Source: Hyphomicrobiales bacterium (lineage in GTDB: Bacteria; Pseudomonadota; Alphaproteobacteria; Rhizobiales; Beijerinckiaceae). From it: a stretch of DNA of 35,596 bases. Positions 25,228 through 34,535 of this stretch are shown here, in pieces; the first letter of the stretch is position 1, and the number at the start of each line of letters is the position of its first letter. Under the pieces are notes generated by a model. It ran no database searches. It worked only from the letters and a program-made list of their open reading frames with translations, and was not told the DNA's origin. Made by a program: the position numbers and the translations under genes. Location: assembly GCA_900299065.1 (NCBI GenBank), contig OMIJ01000060.1, positions 1-35,596 on the forward strand, given 5' to 3'.

Positions 25228-26565
25228 ATGATCAACGCACTCAAATCCATATTGGCACTTTGCGCCAGCCTTCCTCTGATCCTCACACAGTCCCCTGCCG
25301 CAGAACTCAATCCCAGCCTGATTGTAGATGTAGCGAATGGCGATGTGCTGCATGAAGAGGGCGCAAGCCTGCCCTGGTATCCCGCCTCTTTAACCAAATT
25401 AATGACCGTCTATGTCACGTTAAACGCAATCAAAGCTGGCCGCATCACATGGGAGACACCGCTACTCGTCTCGCAACGCGCCGCACGCATGCCACCCTCG
25501 AAAATGGGGTTCAAACCCGGCACAGAAGTCATACTCGATAATGCGCTCAAAATGCTGATGGTTAAATCAGCCAATGATATTGCGATCACTGTGGCTGAAG
25601 GTGTCTCCGGCTCTGTCGAAGATTTTGCTGCAGAGATGAATGCTGCCGCCAAAAAACTTGGCATGCGTTATTCGCATTTTGTTAATCCCAATGGCTTGCA
25701 TGATGCAGGCCATGTCAGCTCGGCGCGCGATATGGCGCTTGTCGCACTGGCTTTGCTGCGAGAATTCCCGGAACAACGTTCACTTTATAATATTGGTGCT
25801 TTGAAACTCGATGGCCAGATCATTGCCACACATAATGGCATGCTAGGTCGCTATCCTGGTGCTGATGGCATGAAGACAGGCTTCACTTGCCCAGCCGGTT
25901 TTAATGTCGTGGTCAGCGCCACACAAAATAATCGGCAATTGATCGCCGTTATTCTCGGCTCGCCCAATGCCAAGGCGCGCAGCTTGAAAGCCATGGCCCT
26001 GCTGGAAGCAGGCTTTAAAACCAGCGGCTTTGGTCGGCCCAAAGTGAATAATCTGCCCTATCTGGGAGCCATTGCTGCGCCCAATCGCCGCCCAGATATT
26101 TGCGGGCGCAATCGCAGCCAGGATGCGGAAGAGGATTTCCCAATTCCCATAGCTGTCACAGCCCATGCACCCAATGGCTCGGATGAGACACCTGCCAATT
26201 TTTTTGCCGCAGGTGGCGCTGAGGTTCAACAAGTGAAGGCCTCTTCCTTGCTCTCTGGCCCAAGGCCCTCTTTCGTACCCGTTGACGTCTTCACAGGCCG
26301 CTTGCCGGGCTGGACGGGTATAGCCGCAGGCCCGCGCAATCAAGTCATGGCGCAAGCGCAAACCACGCCAGCCAAACCCTCGGCAATAAAGCAAGCAGCC
26401 AAGCCAATTCAGCCAAAAGCTAAGAAGTCAATGAAAGGCAAAAAGCCAAGCACTGCAAAAGCAGGCAAGGATAAGGTGAGTAAAAACACAACGAGCAAAG
26501 CCAAAGCACCAGGCAAAACCGCGCCTCCAACTTCAAAGACAGGCCTGCGTGGCTCCAAGGATTAG
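25228..26565 (+). CDS. dacF: D-alanyl-D-alanine carboxypeptidase (S11, DacF/PBP5 type)
   Basis: 445 aa from ATG 25228. A signal peptide (1-25, ending SPAAE) precedes a penicillin-binding transpeptidase-like domain. Catalytic motifs: Ser54-x-x-Lys57 (ASLTK), Ser114-x-Asn116 (SAN) and Lys216-Thr-Gly (KTG). It trims the terminal D-Ala from peptidoglycan stem peptides in the periplasm. After the PBP5-like domain comes a low-complexity linker and, from about residue 370, a strongly cationic Lys/Ala/Pro tail instead of the amphipathic anchor of E. coli PBP5. An upstream TTG at 25195 has a good AGGA site and is a serious alternative start that would lengthen the signal n-region by 11 residues. The stop is TAG. 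Confidence 0.93.
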   Translation: MINALKSILALCASLPLILTQSPAAELNPSLIVDVANGDVLHEEGASLPWYPASLTKLMTVYVTLNAIKAGRITWETPLLVSQRAARMPPSKMGFKPGTEVILDNALKMLMVKSANDIAITVAEGVSGSVEDFAAEMNAAAKKLGMRYSHFVNPNGLHDAGHVSSARDMALVALALLREFPEQRSLYNIGALKLDGQIIATHNGMLGRYPGADGMKTGFTCPAGFNVVVSATQNNRQLIAVILGSPNAKARSLKAMALLEAGFKTSGFGRPKVNNLPYLGAIAAPNRRPDICGRNRSQDAEEDFPIPIAVTAHAPNGSDETPANFFAAGGAEVQQVKASSLLSGPRPSFVPVDVFTGRLPGWTGIAAGPRNQVMAQAQTTPAKPSAIKQAAKPIQPKAKKSMKGKKPSTAKAGKDKVSKNTTSKAKAPGKTAPPTSKTGLRGSKD

Positions 26566-26612
26566 GATTGAGCCCATGCCAGACCTGCATGAGCCCATCA
26601 AAAGGAGCGATG

Positions 26613-27752
26613 ATGTCTGATTCATCCATTCTCTCGCGCCGTCCGCCGCCGCCCATTCCTCTCACTGTTCTGACGGGCTTTCTGGGTGCAGGTAAAACAA
26701 GTCTGCTCAATCGTCTGCTACAAGATCCCGCCCTCGCCAATAGTCTCGTCATCATCAATGAATTTGGCGAAATTGGCCTTGATCATCTCTTCGTCGAAAA
26801 AGTCGATGGCGATATGATGATGATGTCCTCTGGCTGCCTGTGCTGCACAATACGCGGTGATCTTGTGGCAACGCTTGAAGATGCAATCCGCCGCCGCGAC
26901 AATGGCCGCATCAAGCCCTTTGATCGTGTTGTGATTGAAACCACGGGACTGGCCGATCCCGCGCCCGTGCTGCACACAATCATGTATCATCCATATCTGA
27001 TGCTGCGCTTTCGTCTCGAAGGTGTGATCTGTGTCGTTGATACCATTAATGGCGCGGCCACTTTGGATGTGCATGAAGAATCTTTGCGTCAAGCCGCTGT
27101 CGCAGATCGCATTGTGCTGACCAAGACTGATCTTCTATCTGATCCCTCTCTCGAACAGGATTTGCGCGCCCGCTTGCACAGCCTTAATCCTTCTGCACTT
27201 ATCTTCGATAATCAAAAGCCATTTGATCTCGGCAAGGAACTACTCGGCCTCGGACTTTATGATCCAGAAGGCAAACATCCTGATGTGAAACGCTGGCTCA
27301 ATGCTGAAGCATTTACACTCATGTCACCCAAACACGCCCATCAACACAGCCAAGATATGAATCGTCATGATGCACGCATCCGAGCTTTTTGTTTACGCAG
27401 TGAGCAAAGACCTTCGCCTGAATCCTTTCAGACATTTCTAACCTTGCTACGTGAAACCAATGGCCCTTCTTTGCTGCGCGTCAAAGGCATTGTTGCTTTA
27501 TCAGATGATCCTCAACGCCCCATTGTGATCCACGGTGTACAACATGTTTTTCATCCGCCGGTTCGCCTGGACCAATGGCCTGATGATGATCATTCCACAC
27601 GCATAGTTTTCATCCTGCGCGATCTGGAACCCGACTTTGTTGAAAAATTCTGGGCGCTCTTCACAGGCACGCCCAATATAGATCAGCCTGATAGCCAGGC
27701 GCTGAGCCATAATCCGCTCAAGCCCTCCTCCTCTGGTGGCTTGCTAGGCTAA
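26613..27752 (+). CDS. CobW/COG0523-family GTPase metallochaperone
   Basis: 379-aa G3E GTPase. Walker A is GFLGAGKTS (22-30), the metal-binding CxCC is Cys75-Leu-Cys77-Cys78 in SSGCLCC, and the guanine-specificity motif appears as LTKTDL. A His-rich segment follows (HAHQHSQDMNRH), then a CobW C-terminal domain. These proteins deliver metals such as Zn2+ or Co2+ to client enzymes. The metal here is not determined: cobS/cobT nearby hints at cobalt, while most COG0523 proteins are zinc-linked. I use the second of two adjacent ATGs (26613), as AAGGAG (26602-26607) is then 5 nt away. It follows dacF by 47 bp and abuts the convergent tusA-like gene. Confidence 0.88.
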   Translation: MSDSSILSRRPPPPIPLTVLTGFLGAGKTSLLNRLLQDPALANSLVIINEFGEIGLDHLFVEKVDGDMMMMSSGCLCCTIRGDLVATLEDAIRRRDNGRIKPFDRVVIETTGLADPAPVLHTIMYHPYLMLRFRLEGVICVVDTINGAATLDVHEESLRQAAVADRIVLTKTDLLSDPSLEQDLRARLHSLNPSALIFDNQKPFDLGKELLGLGLYDPEGKHPDVKRWLNAEAFTLMSPKHAHQHSQDMNRHDARIRAFCLRSEQRPSPESFQTFLTLLRETNGPSLLRVKGIVALSDDPQRPIVIHGVQHVFHPPVRLDQWPDDDHSTRIVFILRDLEPDFVEKFWALFTGTPNIDQPDSQALSHNPLKPSSSGGLLG

Positions 27753-27992
27753 TCAGCCCTTCGCTTTAATCCAGAAGATTAACGTCTGCCCTTCGCGCAG
27801 CTGCGTTAAGAGCTTATGGCCTTCGCTTGCTATAAAATGGGGAATATCTATCTCGGACAGAGGATCTGTGGCCTCGACTTTAAGAATTTGCCCTGCTGTC
27901 AGACGCGCCAAAGCCTTACGCGTTTTCATGACAGGGATAGGACATTTGAGGCCCTTAAGATCCAGAGCATGATCACAGGCATTGATTGTCAT
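27753..27992 (-). CDS. TusA/SirA-family sulfurtransferase-like protein
   Basis: 79-aa protein with the TusA signature LDLKGLKCPIPVMKTRKAL, catalytic Cys17 within CPxP. Members relay persulfide sulfur to tRNA thiolation, molybdenum cofactor or selenium pathways. It fits the usual 75-81 aa size when started at ATG 27992; two further ATGs upstream (28022, 28061) are open but would add an untypical tail. Its stop codon directly abuts the stop of the CobW gene on the other strand with no terminator between. Partner specificity is not visible. Confidence 0.9.
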   Translation of the reverse strand: MTINACDHALDLKGLKCPIPVMKTRKALARLTAGQILKVEATDPLSEIDIPHFIASEGHKLLTQLREGQTLIFWIKAKG

Positions 27993-28252
27993 AGGTCCCG
28001 CCGCTTCGAACACTTGCCCCATCTTAATAAAGGGGGTGAAAGAGCAAATAAGATTAACCATCTAATTTAAAGCTATCTCTGAGTGCCGATTTGTAACATC
28101 TGCCTCAAATTTGCAAAGCATTTGATCTAATTCTCCCATCTGATCAGCCCGAGCTGCTCATTGTGCTCCATTTTCACACAAATACCGCTGGCACGGATCT
28201 TGTCTCTACTGTCCCAGAGAGGCGGTCTTTCCGACCACACCAACGGCAAGAG

Positions 28253-29536
28253 ATGGATCTGATCATGTTAAAAATTACTCTGCGCGACTCATATGAAACA
28301 TCGGATCACGGCACTCAAAATCACACGTCCAATGCCTCTCTGTCTTTCCTGCGCGAGTTTAATAAACAGAAAGCTACCAAAACCAAGACTATTACGGTGG
28401 AAAGCCTGAACTGGCAGCAGGCTCAGGCTCATACAGGCCGTTGGTCAAATCTGATCAGCCGCAGCCTTGATGCCAATCCTTTTCTTAACCCCGCCTTTCT
28501 CTTATCTGCCGCGCAGCATGCCGATCAGGGCCATGAACCACAATTTATTTTCATCACCGATCATAGCATCAAAAATTCTGATCAGAATTTAATTGGTCTT
28601 TTCGTGCTTGATCTGCCCACTCCCGGTAAAGGTACAATTGGCCGCTTCTGGCAGAGATCCTACACGGCTCTGGGAACTCCTCTTCTTGACCGCACCAGAG
28701 CCAATCTTGCGCTTGATCATCTCTTCGACTGGATCAAGATCCATTATTATCATCTTACTGGCCTGCAGATTCCCATGCTGCCCGCCGAAAGCCAGACCGC
28801 TTTGCTGCTCGATCAATATCTGCTCGACAAAGGCCATGAACGTAAGATCCTGACACAATTTCAGCGCGCCATTCTATCAGCAGGTGAAAACATCGACACT
28901 CTGAACGCCTCCGGTTCAAAGGCAAAACATATTCGCAACTGGCGTCGTCAGCTGCGCCGCCTCGAAGAAATGGGCACGCTGAGCTATGAAGTGGCCACCA
29001 AGCCCAGCGAAATTCGCGCCAGCATGGAAGAGTTTTTAGCTCTCGAAGGTCGCGGCTGGAAAGGCGAAAAGAAAACAGCTCTTGTGGCTAATGCTCAAAC
29101 AGCAACATTCACACGCAGCATGACGCGCTTGCTCGCGCGCGAGGGCCTTTGCACACTCCATGCGCTCAAGCTCAATGGTCGTGCTATTGCCATGGGCATT
29201 GTCTTAACAAGTGAGGATCAGGCCTGCTTCTGGAAAATCGCTTATGACGAAGCCTATGCCGCCTTCTCTCCGGGCATTCAATTTGTGCTGGCCTTTAGCC
29301 GACATCAAATGACACAGCCCGACATTAGCATGACTGATTCTTGCGCAATTCCCAATCATCCCATGATTGATCGTGTTTGGCCCGAACGTCAGACCATGAT
29401 TGATGTCATGTTCTCACTGCGTTCAGAAAATAGCCTGACTTTCAATCTGGCTCTGAAGCGCGAGCATATGCGCCGCTCTATGCGCGCAATGGCCAAGAAA
29501 GCCTATTACCGTTTGCTCGGCAAACAGGCTGTCTGA
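28253..29536 (+). CDS. GNAT/CelD-like acyltransferase (Acetyltransf_6)
   Basis: About 427 aa. An N-terminal region (to about residue 160 of the product) with NPFLNPAFL and a LDLPTPGKG loop precedes a GNAT-type domain of the CelD/BcsL/FemAB-like group. That domain contains SKAKHIRNWRRQLRRLEEMG, EFLALEGRGWKG, GRAIAMGIVL and CFWKIAYDEAYAAFSPG. Such enzymes are linked to exopolysaccharide, cellulose or peptidoglycan-like acylation, but the substrate is unknown. The start is uncertain: ATG 28253, ATG 28265 and TTG 28163 are all open and none has a strong ribosome site. The gene converges on atpC. Confidence 0.8.
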   Translation: MDLIMLKITLRDSYETSDHGTQNHTSNASLSFLREFNKQKATKTKTITVESLNWQQAQAHTGRWSNLISRSLDANPFLNPAFLLSAAQHADQGHEPQFIFITDHSIKNSDQNLIGLFVLDLPTPGKGTIGRFWQRSYTALGTPLLDRTRANLALDHLFDWIKIHYYHLTGLQIPMLPAESQTALLLDQYLLDKGHERKILTQFQRAILSAGENIDTLNASGSKAKHIRNWRRQLRRLEEMGTLSYEVATKPSEIRASMEEFLALEGRGWKGEKKTALVANAQTATFTRSMTRLLAREGLCTLHALKLNGRAIAMGIVLTSEDQACFWKIAYDEAYAAFSPGIQFVLAFSRHQMTQPDISMTDSCAIPNHPMIDRVWPERQTMIDVMFSLRSENSLTFNLALKREHMRRSMRAMAKKAYYRLLGKQAV

Positions 29537-29561
29537 GAAAAGCAGAAATAGGATGGCTTAT

Positions 29562-29963
29562 TCAGTGGCCCAGAACGCGCTTGACCTCGCCAAGCTGGGC
29601 CAGTTTGTCACGAGCCGCGGCCTTGCTCTCATCCGAGCGGGCATCATTGAGGTCTTCTTCAGCATCCTTGATCTGCGCTTCAATCTGCGCCAGATCCAAT
29701 TGCTCAACCGGAATAGCTTCTTCAGCCAGAATGACCAGGCCCTTGTCGGAGACATCGACAAAGCCGCCACGCACAAACAGGCGCTGGGTCTTTGAAGCAC
29801 TCTCCGAAACTGTGACAATGCCAGCCCGCATGGTCGAAATCACTGGGGCGTGATCCTTCAGGACAGCAAACTCACCTTCGCTGCCGGGCACGACGACCTG
29901 CTCGACAGAACCGGAGAACAAGAGTTTCTCCGGTGAGACGAGTTCAAAATGAAAAGCGGCCAT
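29562..29963 (-). CDS. atpC: F1F0 ATP synthase subunit epsilon
   Basis: 133-aa central-stalk subunit with the N-terminal beta domain (FHFELVSPEKLLFSG, VVVPGSEGEFAVLKDHAP) and a C-terminal helical hairpin (AQIEAQIKDAEEDLNDA...). It regulates rotation together with gamma. Last gene of atpHAGDC; a 24-bp gap separates it from atpD. The ATG is clear. No terminator hairpin is visible between its stop and the convergent acyltransferase gene 25 bp away. Confidence 0.97.
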   Translation of the reverse strand: MAAFHFELVSPEKLLFSGSVEQVVVPGSEGEFAVLKDHAPVISTMRAGIVTVSESASKTQRLFVRGGFVDVSDKGLVILAEEAIPVEQLDLAQIEAQIKDAEEDLNDARSDESKAAARDKLAQLGEVKRVLGH

Positions 29964-29987
29964 CGCAAATCTCCATCAGGCTTCAGA

Positions 29988-31418
29988 TCAAGCAGCTTCA
30001 GCTGCCAGCTTCTTGGCCTTCTCCACTGCCTCTTCAATCGTGCCAACCATATAGAAGGCCGCTTCCGGCAGATGATCATATTTGCCTTCGACCAGGCCCT
30101 TAAAGCCCTTGATCGTATCAGCAAGCGAAACGAGCTTGCCGGGCGAGCCTGTGAACACTTCGGCCACGTGGAAAGGCTGGCTGAGGAAGCGCTCAATCTT
30201 GCGGGCGCGTGCCACGACGAGCTTATCTTCTTCCGACAATTCATCCATGCCCAGAATGGCAATGATGTCCTGCAAGGACTTATAGCGCTGCAAGGTCTGC
30301 TGCACCTGACGGGCAACGCCATAATGTTCTTCGCCAACGATCAGCGGTGACAACATGCGCGAGGTTGAATCGAGCGGATCCACGGCGGGATAAATGCCCT
30401 TTTCCGCAATCGAGCGCGACAACACTGTGGTCGCATCCAAATGCGCGAAGGAGGTCGCAGGCGCCGGATCGGTCAAATCGTCGGCCGGCACGTAAATGGC
30501 CTGCACAGATGTGATCGAGCCCTTTGTGGTTGTGGTAATGCGCTCCTGCAAGGCACCCATATCGGTGGCCAGAGTAGGCTGATAACCCACGGCCGAAGGA
30601 ATACGACCCAAGAGCGCCGAGACTTCCGAACCGGCCTGAGTAAAGCGGAAGATGTTATCGACGAAGAACAGCACATCCTGGCCCTTGTCGCGGAAATCTT
30701 CTGCAACCGTCAGACCTGTCAAAGCCACACGTGCACGTGCGCCCGGAGGCTCATTCATCTGGCCATAGACCAGCGCGCATTTGGAACCAGCGCCGCCGCC
30801 CTTTTGATTAACGCCGCCTTCGATCATCTCATGATAAAGATCATTGCCTTCACGTGTGCGCTCGCCGACGCCCGCAAACACGGAATAGCCACCATGCGCC
30901 TTGGCAACGTTATTGATCAATTCCATGATCAACACTGTCTTGCCGACGCCCGCGCCGCCAAACAAACCAATCTTGCCGCCCTTGGCATAGGGAGCCAGAA
31001 GATCAACGACCTTAATGCCTGTCTCAAGGATCTGCGCCTCAGTGGCCTGTTCGGCATAGCTGGGTGCGTCCTGGTGAATAGCGCGGCGGCCTGCCGTGAC
31101 AATCGGACCAGCTTCATCAACCGGCTCGCCGATCACATTCATGATACGGCCCAAACATTCATCGCCAACTGGCACCGAAATCGGCGCGCCCGTATCGGTC
31201 ACTTCCTGACCACGGACAAGACCTTCGGACGTATCCATCGAAATGCAGCGCACCGAGGATTCACCCAAATGCTGCGCCACCTCCAGCACAAGGCGATTGC
31301 CCTGATTGAAGGTCTCAAGCGCATTGAGAATTTCCGGCAGATGGTCGTCGAATTTCACGTCAACGACGGCGCCGATGACCTGCGTGATGCGGCCTTTGGA
31401 ATTTGTGGCGGTTGCCAT
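29988..31418 (-). CDS. atpD: F1F0 ATP synthase subunit beta
   Basis: 476-aa catalytic subunit. Walker A is GGAGVGKT (154-161), the catalytic region GERTREGNDLYHEM follows, Walker B is VLFFVDN, and the DELSEEDK (DELSEED-type) regulatory loop lies near the C-terminus. The protein is complete with the standard length. It starts 27 bp after atpG and precedes atpC. Confidence 0.99.
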   Translation of the reverse strand: MATATNSKGRITQVIGAVVDVKFDDHLPEILNALETFNQGNRLVLEVAQHLGESSVRCISMDTSEGLVRGQEVTDTGAPISVPVGDECLGRIMNVIGEPVDEAGPIVTAGRRAIHQDAPSYAEQATEAQILETGIKVVDLLAPYAKGGKIGLFGGAGVGKTVLIMELINNVAKAHGGYSVFAGVGERTREGNDLYHEMIEGGVNQKGGGAGSKCALVYGQMNEPPGARARVALTGLTVAEDFRDKGQDVLFFVDNIFRFTQAGSEVSALLGRIPSAVGYQPTLATDMGALQERITTTTKGSITSVQAIYVPADDLTDPAPATSFAHLDATTVLSRSIAEKGIYPAVDPLDSTSRMLSPLIVGEEHYGVARQVQQTLQRYKSLQDIIAILGMDELSEEDKLVVARARKIERFLSQPFHVAEVFTGSPGKLVSLADTIKGFKGLVEGKYDHLPEAAFYMVGTIEEAVEKAKKLAAEAA

Positions 31419-31445
31419 AGTGCTCGTCCTCGCTTTACGTTTCGA

Positions 31446-32315
31446 TCACAGCGCTTCCGCGCCAGAGATGATTTCGATGAGTTCTTTGGTAATCATAGCC
31501 TGACGTGAACGATTATATTTCAGCGTCTGTTTCTTGATCATTTCGCCCGCATTGCGCGTTGCGCTATCCATTGCGCTCATGCGTGCGCCTTGTTCGGAAG
31601 CTGCATTTTCGAGCAATGCGCGGAACACTTGCACCGATATATTACGCGGCAGAAGCGTTGTGAGAATTTCATTCTCTTCGGGCTCATAATCATAGCTGGT
31701 TGGCGCGCCAGATTGGGCCGGCACTAGCGCAGGAATGACCTGTTGAGCTGTCGGAATTTGCGCAATCACCGAACGAAAGCGCGAATAGAATAAGGTGCAA
31801 ACATCAAATTCTGCGCCTTCAAACATACCAATGATCTTTTTGCCAATCGCATCGGCATTGACATAGCCAATGGTCTTGAGCGAGCGCAGCTCGATCAATT
31901 CGAGAATATGCTTCTCAAACTGACGGCGCAATTGATCATAGCCCTTTTTGCCAACGCACAGGATTTTCACTGTCTTGCCCTGGCCGAGCAATTGATTAAT
32001 GTGCTCGCGTGCAAGCCGCACAATCGAGGAATTGAACGCACCGCACAGGCCGCGCTCGGATGTAAAGACCACGAGCAGATGCACATCGCTTTTGCCATTG
32101 CCAGATAAAAGCGCCGGCACTTGTGCGCCAGCCCCAACACCAGCGGCAATATTGGCCAGCACCTTATCCATGCGCTCAGCATAGGGGCGGGCAGCTTCAG
32201 CAGCTGTTTGCGCACGGCGCAATTTCGCCGCCGCGACCATTTGCATGGCCTTGGTGATTTTCTGCGTCGCCTTAACGGAGGCGATCCGGTTTCGCAGATC
32301 CTTTAACGAGGGCAT
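31446..32315 (-). CDS. atpG: F1F0 ATP synthase subunit gamma
   Basis: 289-aa rotor shaft. The conserved ends MPSLKDLRNRIASVKATQKITKAM and SAMDSATRNAGEMI...NRSRQAMITKELIEI coil inside the alpha/beta ring. TSERGLCGAFN is the typical central motif. The ATG at 32315 is preceded by GGGGCGGAGAGC. The 127-bp gap to atpA is longer than the other gaps in this operon and holds two hairpins. Confidence 0.98.
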   Translation of the reverse strand: MPSLKDLRNRIASVKATQKITKAMQMVAAAKLRRAQTAAEAARPYAERMDKVLANIAAGVGAGAQVPALLSGNGKSDVHLLVVFTSERGLCGAFNSSIVRLAREHINQLLGQGKTVKILCVGKKGYDQLRRQFEKHILELIELRSLKTIGYVNADAIGKKIIGMFEGAEFDVCTLFYSRFRSVIAQIPTAQQVIPALVPAQSGAPTSYDYEPEENEILTTLLPRNISVQVFRALLENAASEQGARMSAMDSATRNAGEMIKKQTLKYNRSRQAMITKELIEIISGAEAL

Positions 32316-32374
32316 TCTTTTGCTCTCCGCCCCTGCCGGACTTCCGGTTCAGAGCTAGGGTGAAATGTCAGTTC

Positions 32375-32436
32375 AAAGAGACGGTCAAACTTTTATTCAA
32401 TCGATCGTCTCTTTAAGAGGCCTTCCGAAAAAGGCC
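32375..32436 (-). promoter_or_regulatory. Two tandem hairpins in the atpA-atpG intercistronic mRNA
   Basis: In the transcript, 32436-32431 (GGCCTT) pairs with 32424-32419 (AAGGCC) around a 6-nt loop. Then 32414-32403 pairs with 32386-32375 over 12 bp with one G-U, enclosing a 16-nt AU-rich loop. Neither is followed by a T tract in the transcript direction, so they are not classical terminators. They could act as processing or stability elements that help set subunit ratios; that role is inference. Confidence 0.6.
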
Positions 32437-32442
32437 GATGAA

Positions 32443-33972
32443 TTAGCCAAAGCTCTTCACAAAGGCTTCAACCACGCTCTTCAGCTTGGCTTCGTCAGCG
32501 CTTGAAAGATCCTTGGAATCGCGAATGCTATTGAGAAGATCAGCATTTTTGGAACGCAGCACATCCAGAAGCCCATCTTCAAAACCGCGCACGCGGCTGA
32601 CGGGCAGCGGATCAAGATAGCCATTGGTGCCAGCCCAAATAACGCAAACCTGCTCTTCCATCTTCAGCGGCGAGAATTGTGGCTGCTTAAGCAATTCGGT
32701 CAGACGTGCACCGCGATTGAGCAGACGTTGCGTCACCGCATCAAGATCCGAACCGAACTGCGCAAAAGCAGCCATTTCGCGATATTGCGCCAGCTCGCCC
32801 TTAATCTTGCCGGCAACCTTTTTAGTCGCCTTTGTCTGCGCCGAAGATCCCACGCGCGACACAGACAGACCAACGTTCACCGCAGGACGAATGCCTTGAT
32901 AGAACAAATCTGTTTCGAGGAAGATCTGTCCATCCGTGATCGAAATCACATTGGTGGGAATATAGGCCGACACGTCATTGGCCTGAGTCTCAATCACCGG
33001 CAGAGCGGTCAATGAGCCAGCGCCATTGGCATCAGACAATTTCGCAGCGCGCTCCAGCAAGCGGCTATGCAAATAAAACACGTCGCCGGGATAAGCCTCG
33101 CGGCCCGGAGGACGACGCAGCAACAATGACATCTGACGATAAGCAACAGCCTGCTTGGACAAATCGTCATAGATGATGACGGCATGCATGCCATTATCGC
33201 GGAAATATTCACCCATAGCGCAACCGGCAAAGGGAGCCAGGAATTGCATGGGGGCAGCATCGGAAGCTGTCGCAGCCACGATGATGGAATATTCAAGCGC
33301 ACCTTGCTCTTCGAGCACTTTCACGAATTGCGCGACAGTCGAGCGCTTTTGACCAACGGCCACATAGACGCAATAAAGCTTCTGCTTTTCGTCAGTGCCT
33401 TGATTGATCGATTTCTGATTGAGAATGGTATCGAGCGCAATTGCGGTCTTGCCAGTCTGGCGGTCACCAATGATCAATTCGCGCTGACCACGACCAACCG
33501 GGATCAACGCATCAATCGACTTCAAACCCGTGGCCATAGGCTCATGCACGGATTTGCGCGGAATAATGCCAGGTGCCTTCACGTCAACGCGCGAGCGTGT
33601 GTCGAACTTGATAGGGCCCTTGCCATCGATGGGATTACCCAGCGCATCGACAACGCGGCCTAGCAGACCCTTGCCAACCGGCACGTCAACGATGGCCTTT
33701 GTGCGCTTGACTGTCTCGCCTTCTTTAATATCGCGGTCAGATCCGAAGATCACAACGCCGACATTGTCGCTTTCGAGATTGAGCGCCATGCCGCGCACAC
33801 CATTTTCGAATTCGACCATTTCACCGGCCTGAACATTGTCCAGACCATAGACACGGGCAATACCGTCACCAACGGACAGAACCTGCCCAACTTCGGTGAC
33901 TTGAGCTTCATTGGCAAAATTCGCAATTTCCTTCTTGAGAATTGCGGAAATTTCTGCGGCGCGGATATCCAT
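32443..33972 (-). CDS. atpA: F1F0 ATP synthase subunit alpha
   Basis: 509-aa non-catalytic nucleotide-binding subunit. The N-terminal crown domain (EVGQVLSVGDGIARVYGL), Walker A GDRQTGKT (169-176), SLLLRRPPGREAYPGDVFYLHSRLLERAA and the arginine-finger region SVSRVGSSAQ are all present. The ATG at 33972 overlaps the atpH stop by one base (TGATG), so translation is coupled. Complete and standard in length. Confidence 0.99.
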   Translation of the reverse strand: MDIRAAEISAILKKEIANFANEAQVTEVGQVLSVGDGIARVYGLDNVQAGEMVEFENGVRGMALNLESDNVGVVIFGSDRDIKEGETVKRTKAIVDVPVGKGLLGRVVDALGNPIDGKGPIKFDTRSRVDVKAPGIIPRKSVHEPMATGLKSIDALIPVGRGQRELIIGDRQTGKTAIALDTILNQKSINQGTDEKQKLYCVYVAVGQKRSTVAQFVKVLEEQGALEYSIIVAATASDAAPMQFLAPFAGCAMGEYFRDNGMHAVIIYDDLSKQAVAYRQMSLLLRRPPGREAYPGDVFYLHSRLLERAAKLSDANGAGSLTALPVIETQANDVSAYIPTNVISITDGQIFLETDLFYQGIRPAVNVGLSVSRVGSSAQTKATKKVAGKIKGELAQYREMAAFAQFGSDLDAVTQRLLNRGARLTELLKQPQFSPLKMEEQVCVIWAGTNGYLDPLPVSRVRGFEDGLLDVLRSKNADLLNSIRDSKDLSSADEAKLKSVVEAFVKSFG

Positions 33973-34535
33973 CAGCCGACCTCTTTCATGCGTGAGCGGA
34001 TCGAATTGAGTTTGGTCTTGATCGAGCCATCAACCATGCGTGACCCGAGCTTGACGATTAGACCGCCAATGATCGAAGGATCGATCTTGACGGCAACATC
34101 GACGGACTTGCCGCCTGATATTTGACGCAGCGCTTCTTTAAGCGCCTGCAATTGCGCATCACCCAGATCTGAAGCAGCAGTCACTTCAGCCCGTGTCACG
34201 CCCTTGGCTGCGTCGGAAAGCTTGTTGTAGTCGCGGATCATATCGCGAATGGCGAATAATCTGCGCTTGTTTGTCACCAAGCGAATGAAATTGCCAGCAG
34301 CGCCAATGATAGCCAGATGGGAAAGAACCGCATCAAGCGCTTTCAATTGCACCGCAATCGAGAGAACGGGAGATCGCACGAGCTTTTCAAGATCGGCGCT
34401 CTGCGCGATGGCCGACGCAAACAGATTGAGATCCTGCGCGACTTTATCGGCCGAATTTGTCTCCTGAGCGAGCGCGAACAAGGCCTGAGCATAACGCCCT
34501 GACATGCCCGAGACGATTGTATCTTCGTGAGCCAC
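33972..34535 (-). CDS. atpH: F1F0 ATP synthase subunit delta
   Basis: 187-aa peripheral-stalk subunit linking F1 to subunit b. The N-terminal helical domain (VSGMSGRYAQALFALAQE) and the C-terminal block (ITRAEV-like VTRAEVTAASDL, KIDPSIIGGLIVKLGSRMVDGSIKTKL) are typical. I start at GTG 34535 because AGAGGA lies five bases upstream and the resulting MAHEDTIVSG N-terminus matches relatives; an upstream open extension to 34619 has no family features. First gene of the F1 operon. The F0 genes (atpI/B/E/F) are absent, as expected for alphaproteobacteria, where they sit elsewhere. Confidence 0.95.
   Translation of the reverse strand: MAHEDTIVSGMSGRYAQALFALAQETNSADKVAQDLNLFASAIAQSADLEKLVRSPVLSIAVQLKALDAVLSHLAIIGAAGNFIRLVTNKRRLFAIRDMIRDYNKLSDAAKGVTRAEVTAASDLGDAQLQALKEALRQISGGKSVDVAVKIDPSIIGGLIVKLGSRMVDGSIKTKLNSIRSRMKEVG

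Noticed and set aside
30441..31508. 355-codon open frame antisense to atpD
   Set aside because: It lies wholly opposite atpD and the atpG end, which have clear family identity; composition gives long antisense frames here.
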